Shown: piece by piece, positions 1 through 5,510 of the stretch
Numbering within the stretch: the stretch's first letter is position 1
Layout: each line of letters starts with the position of its first letter
NCBI GenBank assembly: GCA_002333125.1
Contig: DDBM01000171.1
Coordinates: 14,055 to 19,735, forward strand
Length of the DNA: 5,681 bases
Direction: 5' to 3'
Origin: Moraxellaceae bacterium UBA2032
Lineage (GTDB): Bacteria; Pseudomonadota; Gammaproteobacteria; Pseudomonadales; Moraxellaceae
Position numbers and translations under genes: made by a program
The notes under the pieces: model-generated
What the model was told of the DNA's origin: nothing
Seen by the model: only the letters and a program-made list of their open reading frames with translations
The model's database searches: none

Positions 1-323
1 AAGCGATGTAAACCACCTTTATTTAAAGCAGAAATTTCTTGCTCAGAATAGGCATGGTAACTAATGGTTTGACCATCAATGTTGAGTTTGACATCAACTA
101 AACGTAATTTACTGCCTGCATTTACCCCAACTAAAATAGTGGTGCTAGAGCTAGGAAATAAAAGTTCGCTTTCGAGTTGGGTAATGTCACGATTTAAAGA
201 GAGGACATCAGATTTTAAATCTTGTAAGTCTGACGGTAAGCTAGATTCACCAGCTGCAAAACTGGCGCTGCTAAAAACAGTGGCTAAAAAACCAACGAGT
301 AGTAGAGAATATCCCTTGTTCAT
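1..323 (-). CDS. Secreted protein of uncharacterised family, N-terminal part (runs off left edge)
   Basis: The first 107 codons of a leftward gene are visible; its 3' end lies outside the window. The ATG is the complement of 321-323. An in-frame TAG 18 nt upstream makes it the first possible start, although no good Shine-Dalgarno is seen. The protein opens with MNKGYSLLLVGFLATVF and then SSASFA|AG, a textbook Sec signal peptide with likely cleavage after Ala23. Residues 29-55 (SLPSDLQDLKSDVLSLNRD onward) have leucine/valine heptad spacing and look like a short coiled coil. A beta-rich segment follows (TTILVGVNAG, LRLVDVKLNIDG), then YHAYSEQEISALNKGGLHR. From memory, this pattern of coiled coil, ELLFP, a 'DVKLNIDG' strand and a GG(L/V)HR turn matches periplasmic proteins often mislabelled as AraC-family regulators. 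No DNA-binding domain is visible, so that label should not be copied. The function is unknown; exported location is well supported. Confidence 0.85.
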   Translation of the reverse strand, partial: MNKGYSLLLVGFLATVFSSASFAAGESSLPSDLQDLKSDVLSLNRDITQLESELLFPSSSTTILVGVNAGSKLRLVDVKLNIDGQTISYHAYSEQEISALNKGGLHR

Positions 324-374
324 AATGTTTATCAGTCGCTATGGTTAAAAAGTCTTAGCGATTTATTAACAGGA

Positions 375-404
375 TATATAGATAGCCTTTGGCTAAGGTG
401 CCAA
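375..404 (-). promoter_or_regulatory. Probable sigma70 promoter for the leftward secreted-protein gene
   Basis: Read on the minus strand, a TTGGCA -35 box (complement of 399-404, 5/6 to consensus) is followed after 18 nt by a TATATA -10 box (complement of 375-380). This would start transcription near 365-368 and leave a leader of roughly 45 nt before the ATG at 323. The boxes and position are good, but the spacer is one base longer than ideal. Confidence 0.45.
383..395. promoter_or_regulatory. Dyad within the promoter spacer (possible operator)
   Basis: TAGCC-TTT-GGCTA is a perfect 5-bp dyad around a 3-nt centre. It sits between the proposed -35 and -10 boxes of the leftward promoter, where a repressor would block RNA polymerase. 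The dyad is seen directly; the operator role is inference, and a dyad this short can arise by chance. Confidence 0.25.
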
Positions 405-416
405 ATTTAAAATAAT

Positions 417-438
417 CGTGAGTAAGATGAAACTCACG
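417..438. repeat. Hairpin CGTGAGT/ACTCACG
   Basis: A perfect 7-bp inverted repeat (417-423 and 432-438) has an 8-nt loop, AAGATGAA. It lies just upstream of the -35 box of the leftward promoter. On the minus strand it is followed by ATTATTTTAAATTT; on the plus strand a CTTTTT run comes 5 nt after it. It could be a weak terminator for a small transcript or a protein-binding dyad. No annotated gene needs a terminator here. Confidence 0.4.
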
Positions 439-501
439 CTGGCTTTTTGCTATCCGTTAATAAATACCGCTACCCAAATGTAAAACCGTACCTGTTTAAT
501 T

Positions 502-530
502 AAAAAAGGTTTATGTTAAAACCGTTTTTT
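502..530. terminator. Terminator-like hairpin
   Basis: GGTTT (508-512) pairs with AAACC (519-523) around the loop ATGTTA. A run of six A precedes the left arm, and a single G then six T follow the right arm, so A:T pairs could extend the stem past a one-base bulge. The shape suits a bidirectional intrinsic terminator. However, the GC part of the stem is only two pairs and no gene obviously ends here. Confidence 0.25.
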
Positions 531-752
531 ATGAGTAACATGCGCCGTTATCGTTAAAATACTTAAAAAAAGGATGATAAACGTGCAAGTCCTGAAAAAG
601 CCATGGGGAAGATTAACGCATAAGCAGCCCCTATTCGTCAAAGGAAGATTGTGTAATTTGTCCAACAACCGACAAAAAAAATGACATTTGACACAGTTTT
701 TGGGCAAAATAAGGGCTTGTAACCTGTTTCTTTATGAGTAAAGAGAGTGCTA

Positions 753-1895
753 ATGCAAATTGTTGCCGATGAAAATATAGCCTTATTAAATGAGTTTTTT
801 GGGCATTTTGGCGAATTAAGGTGTTATGCAGGTCGCCAATTGTCGGCTGCACAAGTTAAGAGTGCCGATGTGCTGTTGGTGCGCTCGGTAACACCTGTAA
901 ATGCCGCATTATTGCAAGATAGTTCGGTTTGTTTTGTAGGCAGTGCCACCATTGGTTTTGACCATATGGACCAAACATGGCTTGCTGAACAAAAAATTAC
1001 TGTGCGTACTGCGCCTGCGTGTAATGCGCAAAGTGTAGTGGAGTATGTGTTTGCTGCATTGGCTTATGTGAGTAAAACCAAAAAAATAAGCTTACAAAAT
1101 AAAGTGCTAGGTGTTGTAGGTTTAGGTAATGTGGGTTCTTTATTGGCGCGGTTGGCTCAAAAATTAGGTTTTGAGGTGATTGGTTATGATCCATTTACGC
1201 ATCATGCCGATATTCAACAAGTTGAATTAGCCGATTTATTGCAACAAGCCGATGTGGTGTCTTGTCATACCCCATTAACCACAACAGGTACATATTCTAG
1301 TTATCATTTATTAAATGCACACAATTTACCTTTGCTTAAATCGGGAGCGATATTACTTAATGCGGGGCGTGGTGCAGCGATTGATAATCAGGCTTTATTA
1401 GATTTTATTACGCTTAATCCCAAGCATTTAGGCGCGTTAATTTTAGATGTGTGGGAAAACGAACCACTACCTAATAGATGTTTGGCTCATAAGACAGACC
1501 TAATAACACCGCATATTGCAGGATATAGCTTAGAAGGTAAGTGGCGTGGTACAGAAATGATTTATAGTGCCTTGTGTGAATTTTTGCATCAAGCACCTCA
1601 GCATCAATTAGCGGACTTTTTGCCGCCATTATCACAAAGCTTATCTTGGCCTTTATTAGCTAGTTTATGGCAAAATTACGCTCATTTATTGCAGAGTATT
1701 TATCCTATACAACACGATGATCACGCATTTAGAAAAACATTGGATATCGTAACTGATAATGAGCGAGCGAGTGCCTTTGATGCCTTACGTAAAAACTATT
1801 GGCCAAGACGTGAATGCTCTGCATACCGTCTTAATGTTGCGCCTGTCGCTGATATAGCGCAGCTAAAATACTTAGGCTTTAAAATAATTATTTAA
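753..1895 (+). CDS. pdxB: Erythronate-4-phosphate dehydrogenase PdxB
   Basis: PdxB oxidises 4-phospho-D-erythronate to 2-oxo-3-hydroxy-4-phosphobutanoate with a nicotinamide cofactor. This is the second step of DXP-dependent pyridoxal-phosphate synthesis, in the cytoplasm. The 380-residue product matches the family's usual length. It opens with the typical MQIVADENIALL, has the substrate-loop motif LLVRSVTPVN (41-50) and SATIGFDHMD (64-73), and carries the Rossmann GxGxxG motif VGLGNVG (122-128). The D-2-hydroxyacid dehydrogenase catalytic triad is present: Arg206 in NAGRG, Glu237 in DVWENEP and His254 in TPHIAGYS. From about 290 the C-terminal PdxB dimerisation domain is visible, with FRKTLD and WPRRECSAYRL. 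I chose the ATG at 753 over the in-frame GTG at 747. The ATG gives the canonical PdxB N-terminus and has the purine-rich AAAGAGAG (740-747) five bases upstream. The gene appears intact with no missing key residue. Confidence 0.97.
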   Translation: MQIVADENIALLNEFFGHFGELRCYAGRQLSAAQVKSADVLLVRSVTPVNAALLQDSSVCFVGSATIGFDHMDQTWLAEQKITVRTAPACNAQSVVEYVFAALAYVSKTKKISLQNKVLGVVGLGNVGSLLARLAQKLGFEVIGYDPFTHHADIQQVELADLLQQADVVSCHTPLTTTGTYSSYHLLNAHNLPLLKSGAILLNAGRGAAIDNQALLDFITLNPKHLGALILDVWENEPLPNRCLAHKTDLITPHIAGYSLEGKWRGTEMIYSALCEFLHQAPQHQLADFLPPLSQSLSWPLLASLWQNYAHLLQSIYPIQHDDHAFRKTLDIVTDNERASAFDALRKNYWPRRECSAYRLNVAPVADIAQLKYLGFKIII

Positions 1896-1945
1896 AAAAG
1901 GCGACTTTTGCTAGATTAGATTTTAGAATCGCGCCCAATTTTTGT

Positions 1946-1993
1946 TTAGGACTTACGCCACCTTAGTAAATAAGCGTAAGTCTGTCCTCCTAA
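1946..1993. repeat. Imperfect inverted repeat with TTAGGACTTACGC arm (possible miniature-element remnant)
   Basis: The left arm TTAGGACTTACGC (1946-1958) is matched by GCGTAAGTC (1974-1982). The remainder of the complementary arm, CTAA, ends at 1993 after a 7-nt insertion. The central 9 bp (1950-1958 / 1974-1982) pair perfectly around a 15-nt loop. An alternative pairing joins AGGAC (1948-1952) with GTCCT (1984-1988). From memory, AGGACTTACGC-type ends are common on small insertion elements and MITEs in cyanobacteria and some gammaproteobacteria. That origin is inference; the inverted repeat itself is seen. It lies in the pdxB-symporter gap. Confidence 0.6.
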
Positions 1994-2019
1994 TAAATAG
2001 CATCAGCGTGAGGAAGACC

Positions 2020-3462
2020 ATGTTAAATGTGTTCGTGGGTTTGTATGTATTGTTGTCAATCGGCATTGGTTTATATGCCGCTAAACGAGTACATAACAGT
2101 ACCGACTATATTGTGGCAGGGCGACGTTTGCCCTTGCATATTACAACGGCCACTGTGTTTGCAACATGGTTTGGCTCAGAAACAGTATTGGGTACATCGT
2201 CCACATTTATTCAAGAGGGTTTACATGGCATTGTGGCTGACCCTTTTGGTGCTTCTGTGTGTTTGATTTTGGTGGGTGTGTTTTTTGCGCGTCATTTGTA
2301 TCGTAAAAACTTAGTTACCATTGGCGATTTTTTTAAACAAAAATATGGACGTGGTGTTGAATTAGCAACCTCTGTTGCCATTATGTTGTCTTATTTGGGC
2401 TGGGTTTCGGCTCAAATGATTGCTTTGGGTTTAGTGTTTAATGTGTTGTCACATGGTGCAATTAGCCAAGATATGGGCATAGTCATGGGCGCAGCCATTG
2501 TTATTTCTTACACTATATATGGTGGTATGTGGTCGGTGGCTTTAACCGATTTTATGCAAATGATTGTTATCGTATTGGGTATGTTGTATGTAGGCTATGT
2601 GGTTACAGATGAAATTAATGGCGGCACAATGGCGGTGATTGAACACGCAGCACAGGCTAATAAATTTAATTTTTGGCCAGAACCAACACTCGCAGGTATT
2701 TTGGCTTTTGTAGGTGCATTTGTAACCTTAGCTTTAGGCTCGATACCGCAGCAAGATGTGTTTCAGAGGGTGATGTCGGCTAAAGATGAAAATACCGCCG
2801 TACATGGTGCGGTACTTGGCGGTAGCTTGTATTTTATTTTTGCTTTTGTGCCTATTTTTTTGGCGTATTCGGCCTTTTTAATTGATGAGCAAATGACTAC
2901 AAGTTTATTAGCCAAAGACAGTCAGTTAGTCTTGCCAACCCTTGTATTACACCATACGCCATTATTAGCTCAGGTGATGTTTTTTGGGGCATTATTAGCT
3001 GCTATTATGAGTACCGCCTCAGGGACTTTATTAGCCCCATCGACTATTTTTACCGAAAATATTTTACGTCCATTCCTTGGTAAAGTTTCTGATACACGCT
3101 TTTTATGGATTATTCGTGTAGTCGTGTTAATCTTTGGCTGTTTTGTGACTTTGTTTGCTGTAAATTCTAACTCCTCTATTTTTGAGATGGTAGAAAATGC
3201 CTATAAAGTCACCTTAGTGGTTGCTTTTGTGCCTTTGGCTGCGGGTGTTTATTGGTCAAAAGCGAGTACGCAGGGTGCGGTATTTTCGATGGTATTTGGT
3301 TTGGTGGTATGGGTATTTTTAGAAGCAATAGCCCCCGAAGGCTTATGGCCACCACAATTAGCAGGTTTATTAGCCGCTATTGTAGGTATGGTTGTTGGTG
3401 CGCTATTACCGCAAATGATTGCTTCGCCCGAGCAAGTGATATACAAACACAAACCTAAATAA
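2020..3462 (+). CDS. Sodium:solute symporter (SSS family), choline-transporter-like branch
   Basis: This is a 480-residue inner-membrane secondary transporter expected to couple uptake of an organic solute to Na+ entry. It shows about 13 hydrophobic segments, as in the SSS core. Family signatures are visible: DYIVAGRRLP (29-38) after TM1, YGGMWSVALTDFMQ (167-180), GSIPQQDVFQRVMSA (240-254) and AAIMSTASGTLL (327-338). The Ser331-Thr332 pair corresponds to the Na2-site Ser/Thr of PutP-type carriers. The stretch ATVFATWFGSETVLGTSS (44-61) and the FQRV motif resemble, from memory, high-affinity choline transporter (CHT/SLC5A7-like) members more than PutP. The substrate cannot be read from sequence. 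I chose the ATG at 2020 because GAGGAAG (2010-2016) lies just upstream. A longer reading from a TTG at 1942 would translate the inverted repeat and lacks a ribosome site. It is 124 nt after pdxB, so co-transcription is uncertain. Confidence 0.92.
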   Translation: MLNVFVGLYVLLSIGIGLYAAKRVHNSTDYIVAGRRLPLHITTATVFATWFGSETVLGTSSTFIQEGLHGIVADPFGASVCLILVGVFFARHLYRKNLVTIGDFFKQKYGRGVELATSVAIMLSYLGWVSAQMIALGLVFNVLSHGAISQDMGIVMGAAIVISYTIYGGMWSVALTDFMQMIVIVLGMLYVGYVVTDEINGGTMAVIEHAAQANKFNFWPEPTLAGILAFVGAFVTLALGSIPQQDVFQRVMSAKDENTAVHGAVLGGSLYFIFAFVPIFLAYSAFLIDEQMTTSLLAKDSQLVLPTLVLHHTPLLAQVMFFGALLAAIMSTASGTLLAPSTIFTENILRPFLGKVSDTRFLWIIRVVVLIFGCFVTLFAVNSNSSIFEMVENAYKVTLVVAFVPLAAGVYWSKASTQGAVFSMVFGLVVWVFLEAIAPEGLWPPQLAGLLAAIVGMVVGALLPQMIASPEQVIYKHKPK

Positions 3463-3476
3463 AAACGATAGCTTCG

Positions 3477-3512
3477 GATTTACGCTGCTCATACTATCAT
3501 CAGGCGTAAATC
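3477..3512. repeat. Inverted repeat GATTTACGC/GCGTAAATC downstream of the symporter
   Basis: A perfect 9-bp inverted repeat (3477-3485 and 3504-3512) has an 18-nt loop. The arms differ from the 9-bp arms before the symporter (GACTTACGC/GCGTAAGTC) at only one base pair, and that change is compensated in both arms. No T-run follows on the plus strand, so it is not a typical terminator. A second possible pairing joins GATAG (3467-3471) to CTATC (3494-3498). Confidence 0.6.
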
Positions 3513-3523
3513 ATAAAATATAA

Positions 3524-3553
3524 AAACTCGTCGGTGAGTTTGCTTTTCTTTTT
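3524..3553 (+). terminator. Weak intrinsic terminator or attenuator before the beta-barrel gene
   Basis: AAACTC (3524-3529) pairs with GAGTTT (3536-3541) around GTCGGT. A pyrimidine-rich tail with two T-runs, broken by single G and C bases, follows to 3553. It resembles a weak terminator for the symporter transcript. The next gene's ribosome site begins directly after it at 3554, so a full stop here would need a promoter inside this short gap. Partial termination is more plausible. Confidence 0.3.
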
Positions 3554-3565
3554 GAGGATTTTTTT

Positions 3566-4123
3566 ATGGCGCGTTACCTTTCTTTGTTGGTGGTTATTCC
3601 TTGTTTATTATCAACAGTGGCAATGGCCGAAGAAGAACAACCTGTTACAGAACAGCCTTTAACGTATAGCCAAAAAACACAAAATATAATGGCTAAATTA
3701 AAGCCCGTTTCTACCTATATAGGTATTGGCTTATTTGACGATATGCTTAACATTAATGCCGAAACTGTTACCGATTTAGGTAACTTTTATGCACGTACAG
3801 GTAAGTTTATGGAGTCTGATGCAGGGGCAGCTTTTAATATAGGCTGGCGTTATCCTATTACCGCAGAGCGTGATGAGTCAGGTTATTTTGTAGGTGCATT
3901 TTTGGGACATGTTATTGCAGCCTCATCCAATGGAGGTGATTACAACCGTAACGGTGCAGGCTTAGATATTAGCTATCAATGGGTTAATGAACATACGCGT
4001 AAAACAGTATCGGTAGGGATGGGGTCTGGTTTTTCTCGTAAACTAGATGGTGGAGCCAAAGATGGTGTGCCTGCTGCGCCTAGAGTCTTTATTAGTTTTA
4101 ATACTGCGCTAAAAATGTTTTAA
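3566..4123 (+). CDS. Small probable outer-membrane beta-barrel protein, family not recognised
   Basis: This 185-residue exported protein has a good ribosome site, GAGG (3554-3557), 8 nt before the ATG. The N-terminus MARYLSLLVVIPCLLSTVAMA|EEE is a Sec signal peptide with likely cleavage after Ala21. Cys13 is not in a proper lipobox (Pro precedes it), so a lipoprotein is unlikely. After an acidic Glu/Gln-rich linker (22-35) come amphipathic strands with alternating residues: STYIGIGLF (48-56), AAFNIGWRYPI (88-98), GYFVGAFLGHVIA (105-117), GLDISYQWV and KTVSVGMGSGF. The final strand is RVFISFNTALKMF. The protein ends in Phe, the classic C-terminal aromatic recognised by the BAM machinery. The mature size of about 164 residues would suit an eight-strand barrel. 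The role is unknown. The DUF445 gene follows after 61 nt, so the two may share a transcript. Confidence 0.8.
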   Translation: MARYLSLLVVIPCLLSTVAMAEEEQPVTEQPLTYSQKTQNIMAKLKPVSTYIGIGLFDDMLNINAETVTDLGNFYARTGKFMESDAGAAFNIGWRYPITAERDESGYFVGAFLGHVIAASSNGGDYNRNGAGLDISYQWVNEHTRKTVSVGMGSGFSRKLDGGAKDGVPAAPRVFISFNTALKMF

Positions 4124-4141
4124 CATGATGCGGGATTTATC

Positions 4142-4153
4142 AACGCGTTAACG
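4142..4153. promoter_or_regulatory. Overlapping palindromes AACGCGTT / CGTTAACG
   Basis: Two 8-bp perfect palindromes overlap in the 61-nt gap before the DUF445 gene: AACGCGTT (4142-4149) and CGTTAACG (4146-4153). They could form a protein-binding site. No -35/-10 pair is obvious next to them, and short palindromes occur by chance, so this is only a weak candidate. Confidence 0.15.
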
Positions 4154-4184
4154 ATTTAATAGACTTGTAAGGTGACCGCGACTA

Positions 4185-5426
4185 ATGGACGCAATCTCTA
4201 ATATTTGGCAACAAATTCTCGCTCGTCCTGATTTTTGGGGCTTTATTACTATTCCTATCGTTGCGTCTGTGGTGACGTGGTTGCATGTGTGGATGGCACT
4301 CAAAATGGTGTTTTACCCCATTACTTTTTGGGGCTTTCATATAGGTAGATTACCCTTAGGTTGGCAAGGTATTGTGCCACGTAAAGCAGGTAAAATATCG
4401 GGTATTTTGGTAGACCAATCGTTATCTAAAATTGGCTCATTAGATGAGTTTTTTAGAGAAATGAAGCCCGATGAAATGGCAGAGTTTGTGAGTGAAACCT
4501 TGATGGAAACCATTGAGGATTTTATTGATGAAGTAATGTTAGAGCGCAATCGAACCTTATGGGAAAACTTACCTGCGGGTATTAAGCGTCGTGTATATAG
4601 TCATGTGCGTAAACAAGTGCCACAAGTGATGGAAGACTTGGTCACAGAACTGACATTTAATGTAGAAAACTTAGTTGATATGCGTCAAATGGTTGTTAGT
4701 CAAATGGAAAATGACCGTGCCATGATGGTACGCATGTTTTTACGTGTAGGCCAAAAAGAAATTAACTTTATTTGGCATATTAGCTTTTTTATAGGTTTAT
4801 TTTTTGGCTGTGTGCAAATGGTTGTTTGGTTAGTAGTGCCTTGGCATTGGACGCTGGTTTTTTGGGCGGCACTGTGGGGCTTACTCACTAACTGGATTGC
4901 GATTTGGATGGTATTTAACCCGATTGAGCCTAAAAAAGTCATGGGGATTACCATGCACGGGGCGTTTATGCGCCGTCAGGCCGAAGTGTCGGAAGTGTTT
5001 TCTTATGTGAGTACCCGCGAGCTATTTACGCTTAAACAAATCATGAATGAGATGATGTTTGGCCCTAAAGCCGAAAAAACGCGTAAACTCGTCAAGCGTC
5101 ATGTCAGTAAGTTACTAGATACGCCAATTGTACGTACTGCATTACAAATGACAATGGGATGGGAAGAGTACGCCAAACTTAAAGATACTATTATTGATAA
5201 GTCGATTGTAGCCACGATGGTGCCTATGTCTGACCCTGAGCTAAACGAAAGTCGTGCCGCTAAAGTGAATGAGTTATTTTTAGAGCGGATGAAGCAGTTA
5301 ACTCCTACAGAGTTTCAAAACTTATTACGTCCTGCCTTTAGAGAAGACGAATGGATTTTGATTGTTTTAGGTGGAGTAACAGGTGCTTTTGCAGGTTGGT
5401 TACAGTTAATGTTGGGCTTTAAATAG
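4185..5426 (+). CDS. DUF445 family inner-membrane protein with duplicated core motif
   Basis: This 413-residue protein belongs to the DUF445 (YheB/YjiN-like) family, whose biochemical role I do not know. The hallmark segment appears twice. At 31-70 it reads TWLHVWMALKMVFYPI followed by a GWQGIVPRKAGKIS-type stretch; at 235-268 it reads TNWIAIWMVFNPI followed by MHGAFMRRQAEVS. Hydrophobic segments lie near 17-38, 196-218, 222-244 and 391-411. Two long, charged helical stretches (about 85-192 and 262-385) lie between them. The C-terminus (LTPTEFQNLLRPAFREDEW, then LIVLGGVTGAFAGWLQ) is the family's typical ending. The ATG at 4185 has AAGGTG (4169-4174) 10 nt upstream, which is slightly far but the best site available. 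It lies 61 nt after the beta-barrel gene and converges on proS. The gene looks complete. Family membership is confident; function and topology are not. Confidence 0.88.
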   Translation: MDAISNIWQQILARPDFWGFITIPIVASVVTWLHVWMALKMVFYPITFWGFHIGRLPLGWQGIVPRKAGKISGILVDQSLSKIGSLDEFFREMKPDEMAEFVSETLMETIEDFIDEVMLERNRTLWENLPAGIKRRVYSHVRKQVPQVMEDLVTELTFNVENLVDMRQMVVSQMENDRAMMVRMFLRVGQKEINFIWHISFFIGLFFGCVQMVVWLVVPWHWTLVFWAALWGLLTNWIAIWMVFNPIEPKKVMGITMHGAFMRRQAEVSEVFSYVSTRELFTLKQIMNEMMFGPKAEKTRKLVKRHVSKLLDTPIVRTALQMTMGWEEYAKLKDTIIDKSIVATMVPMSDPELNESRAAKVNELFLERMKQLTPTEFQNLLRPAFREDEWILIVLGGVTGAFAGWLQLMLGFK

Positions 5427-5428
5427 AA

Positions 5429-5453
5429 GTTCCCTGAGCGGAGTCGAAGGGAC
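5429..5453. repeat. Widespread CCCTGAGCG...CGAAGGG intergenic repeat
   Basis: TCCCT (5431-5435) and AGGGA (5448-5452) bracket GAGCGGAGTCGA and can form a small hairpin. The complement, CCTTCGACTCCGCTCAGGG, is an intergenic repeat that I recall from many unrelated bacterial genomes, usually just after genes. It begins three bases after the DUF445 stop codon and precedes the terminator. Only one copy is in the window. Confidence 0.7.
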
Positions 5454-5470
5454 GCTTTTAATATTAAAAC

Positions 5471-5500
5471 AAAAAAGCCTGCTTAAACGCAGGCTTTTTT
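5471..5500. terminator. Strong bidirectional intrinsic terminator
   Basis: A perfect 12-bp inverted repeat, AAAAAAGCCTGC (5471-5482) and GCAGGCTTTTTT (5489-5500), encloses the 6-nt loop TTAAAC. The GC-rich core with A-run before and T-run after works in both directions. It lies between the convergent DUF445 and proS genes, 44 nt after the former and 10 nt after the latter, so it most likely ends both transcripts. Confidence 0.93.
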
Positions 5501-5510
5501 ATTTGTGACA

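Larger units (their letters stand above)
324..752. other. Divergent intergenic region between the secreted-protein gene and pdxB
   Basis: This 429-nt stretch contains no convincing protein gene and no tRNA or recognisable riboswitch. It holds the leftward promoter and dyad at 375-404, a hairpin at 417-438 and a terminator-like hairpin at 502-530. It also has a weak 33-36 codon ORF (574 or 583 to 684) and an isolated TTGACA at 688-693 that might be the -35 box for pdxB. No good -10 follows that TTGACA at 16-18 nt. The direct repeat AAAACCGT occurs twice, near 482 and 519. The region is long for a simple divergent promoter, so an unannotated small RNA or peptide is possible. Confidence 0.6.

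Noticed and set aside
79..348. Plus-strand 89-codon open frame
   Set aside because: It is antisense to the leftward gene at 1-323, whose signal peptide, coiled coil and promoter are convincing; its own translation shows no domain character.
574..684. c-di-GMP or other riboswitch in the pdxB upstream region
   Set aside because: Short matches such as ACGCA and CAGCCCC were compared by eye with remembered riboswitch cores, but the conserved junctions and order are absent.
516..707. Minus-strand 63-codon frame in the pdxB upstream region
   Set aside because: It starts at TTG without a ribosome site and its cysteine-rich composition resembles no family; it also crosses the terminator-like hairpin.
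688..716. TTGACA as a full pdxB promoter
   Set aside because: The -35 box is perfect but no acceptable -10 hexamer lies 16-18 nt downstream, so I did not list it as a promoter.
747..752. GTG at 747 as the pdxB start
   Set aside because: It would overlap the purine-rich ribosome site and add Met-Leu ahead of the canonical MQIVADEN N-terminus.
734..772. 12-codon frame from the ATG at 734 overlapping the pdxB start
   Set aside because: No ribosome site precedes it and the product shows no attenuation-type codon run, so a leader peptide is not supported.
1942..2019. 26-residue N-terminal extension of the symporter from a TTG
   Set aside because: It translates the inverted repeat, lacks a ribosome site, and the ATG at 2020 has a good one and a family-typical beginning.
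3249..3458. Short frames on both strands over the symporter 3' end
   Set aside because: They are out-of-frame shadows of the symporter, which has clear membrane-protein character to its stop.
4337..4954. Minus-strand frames inside the DUF445 gene
   Set aside because: They are antisense to a well-supported gene and have no ribosome site or recognisable domain.
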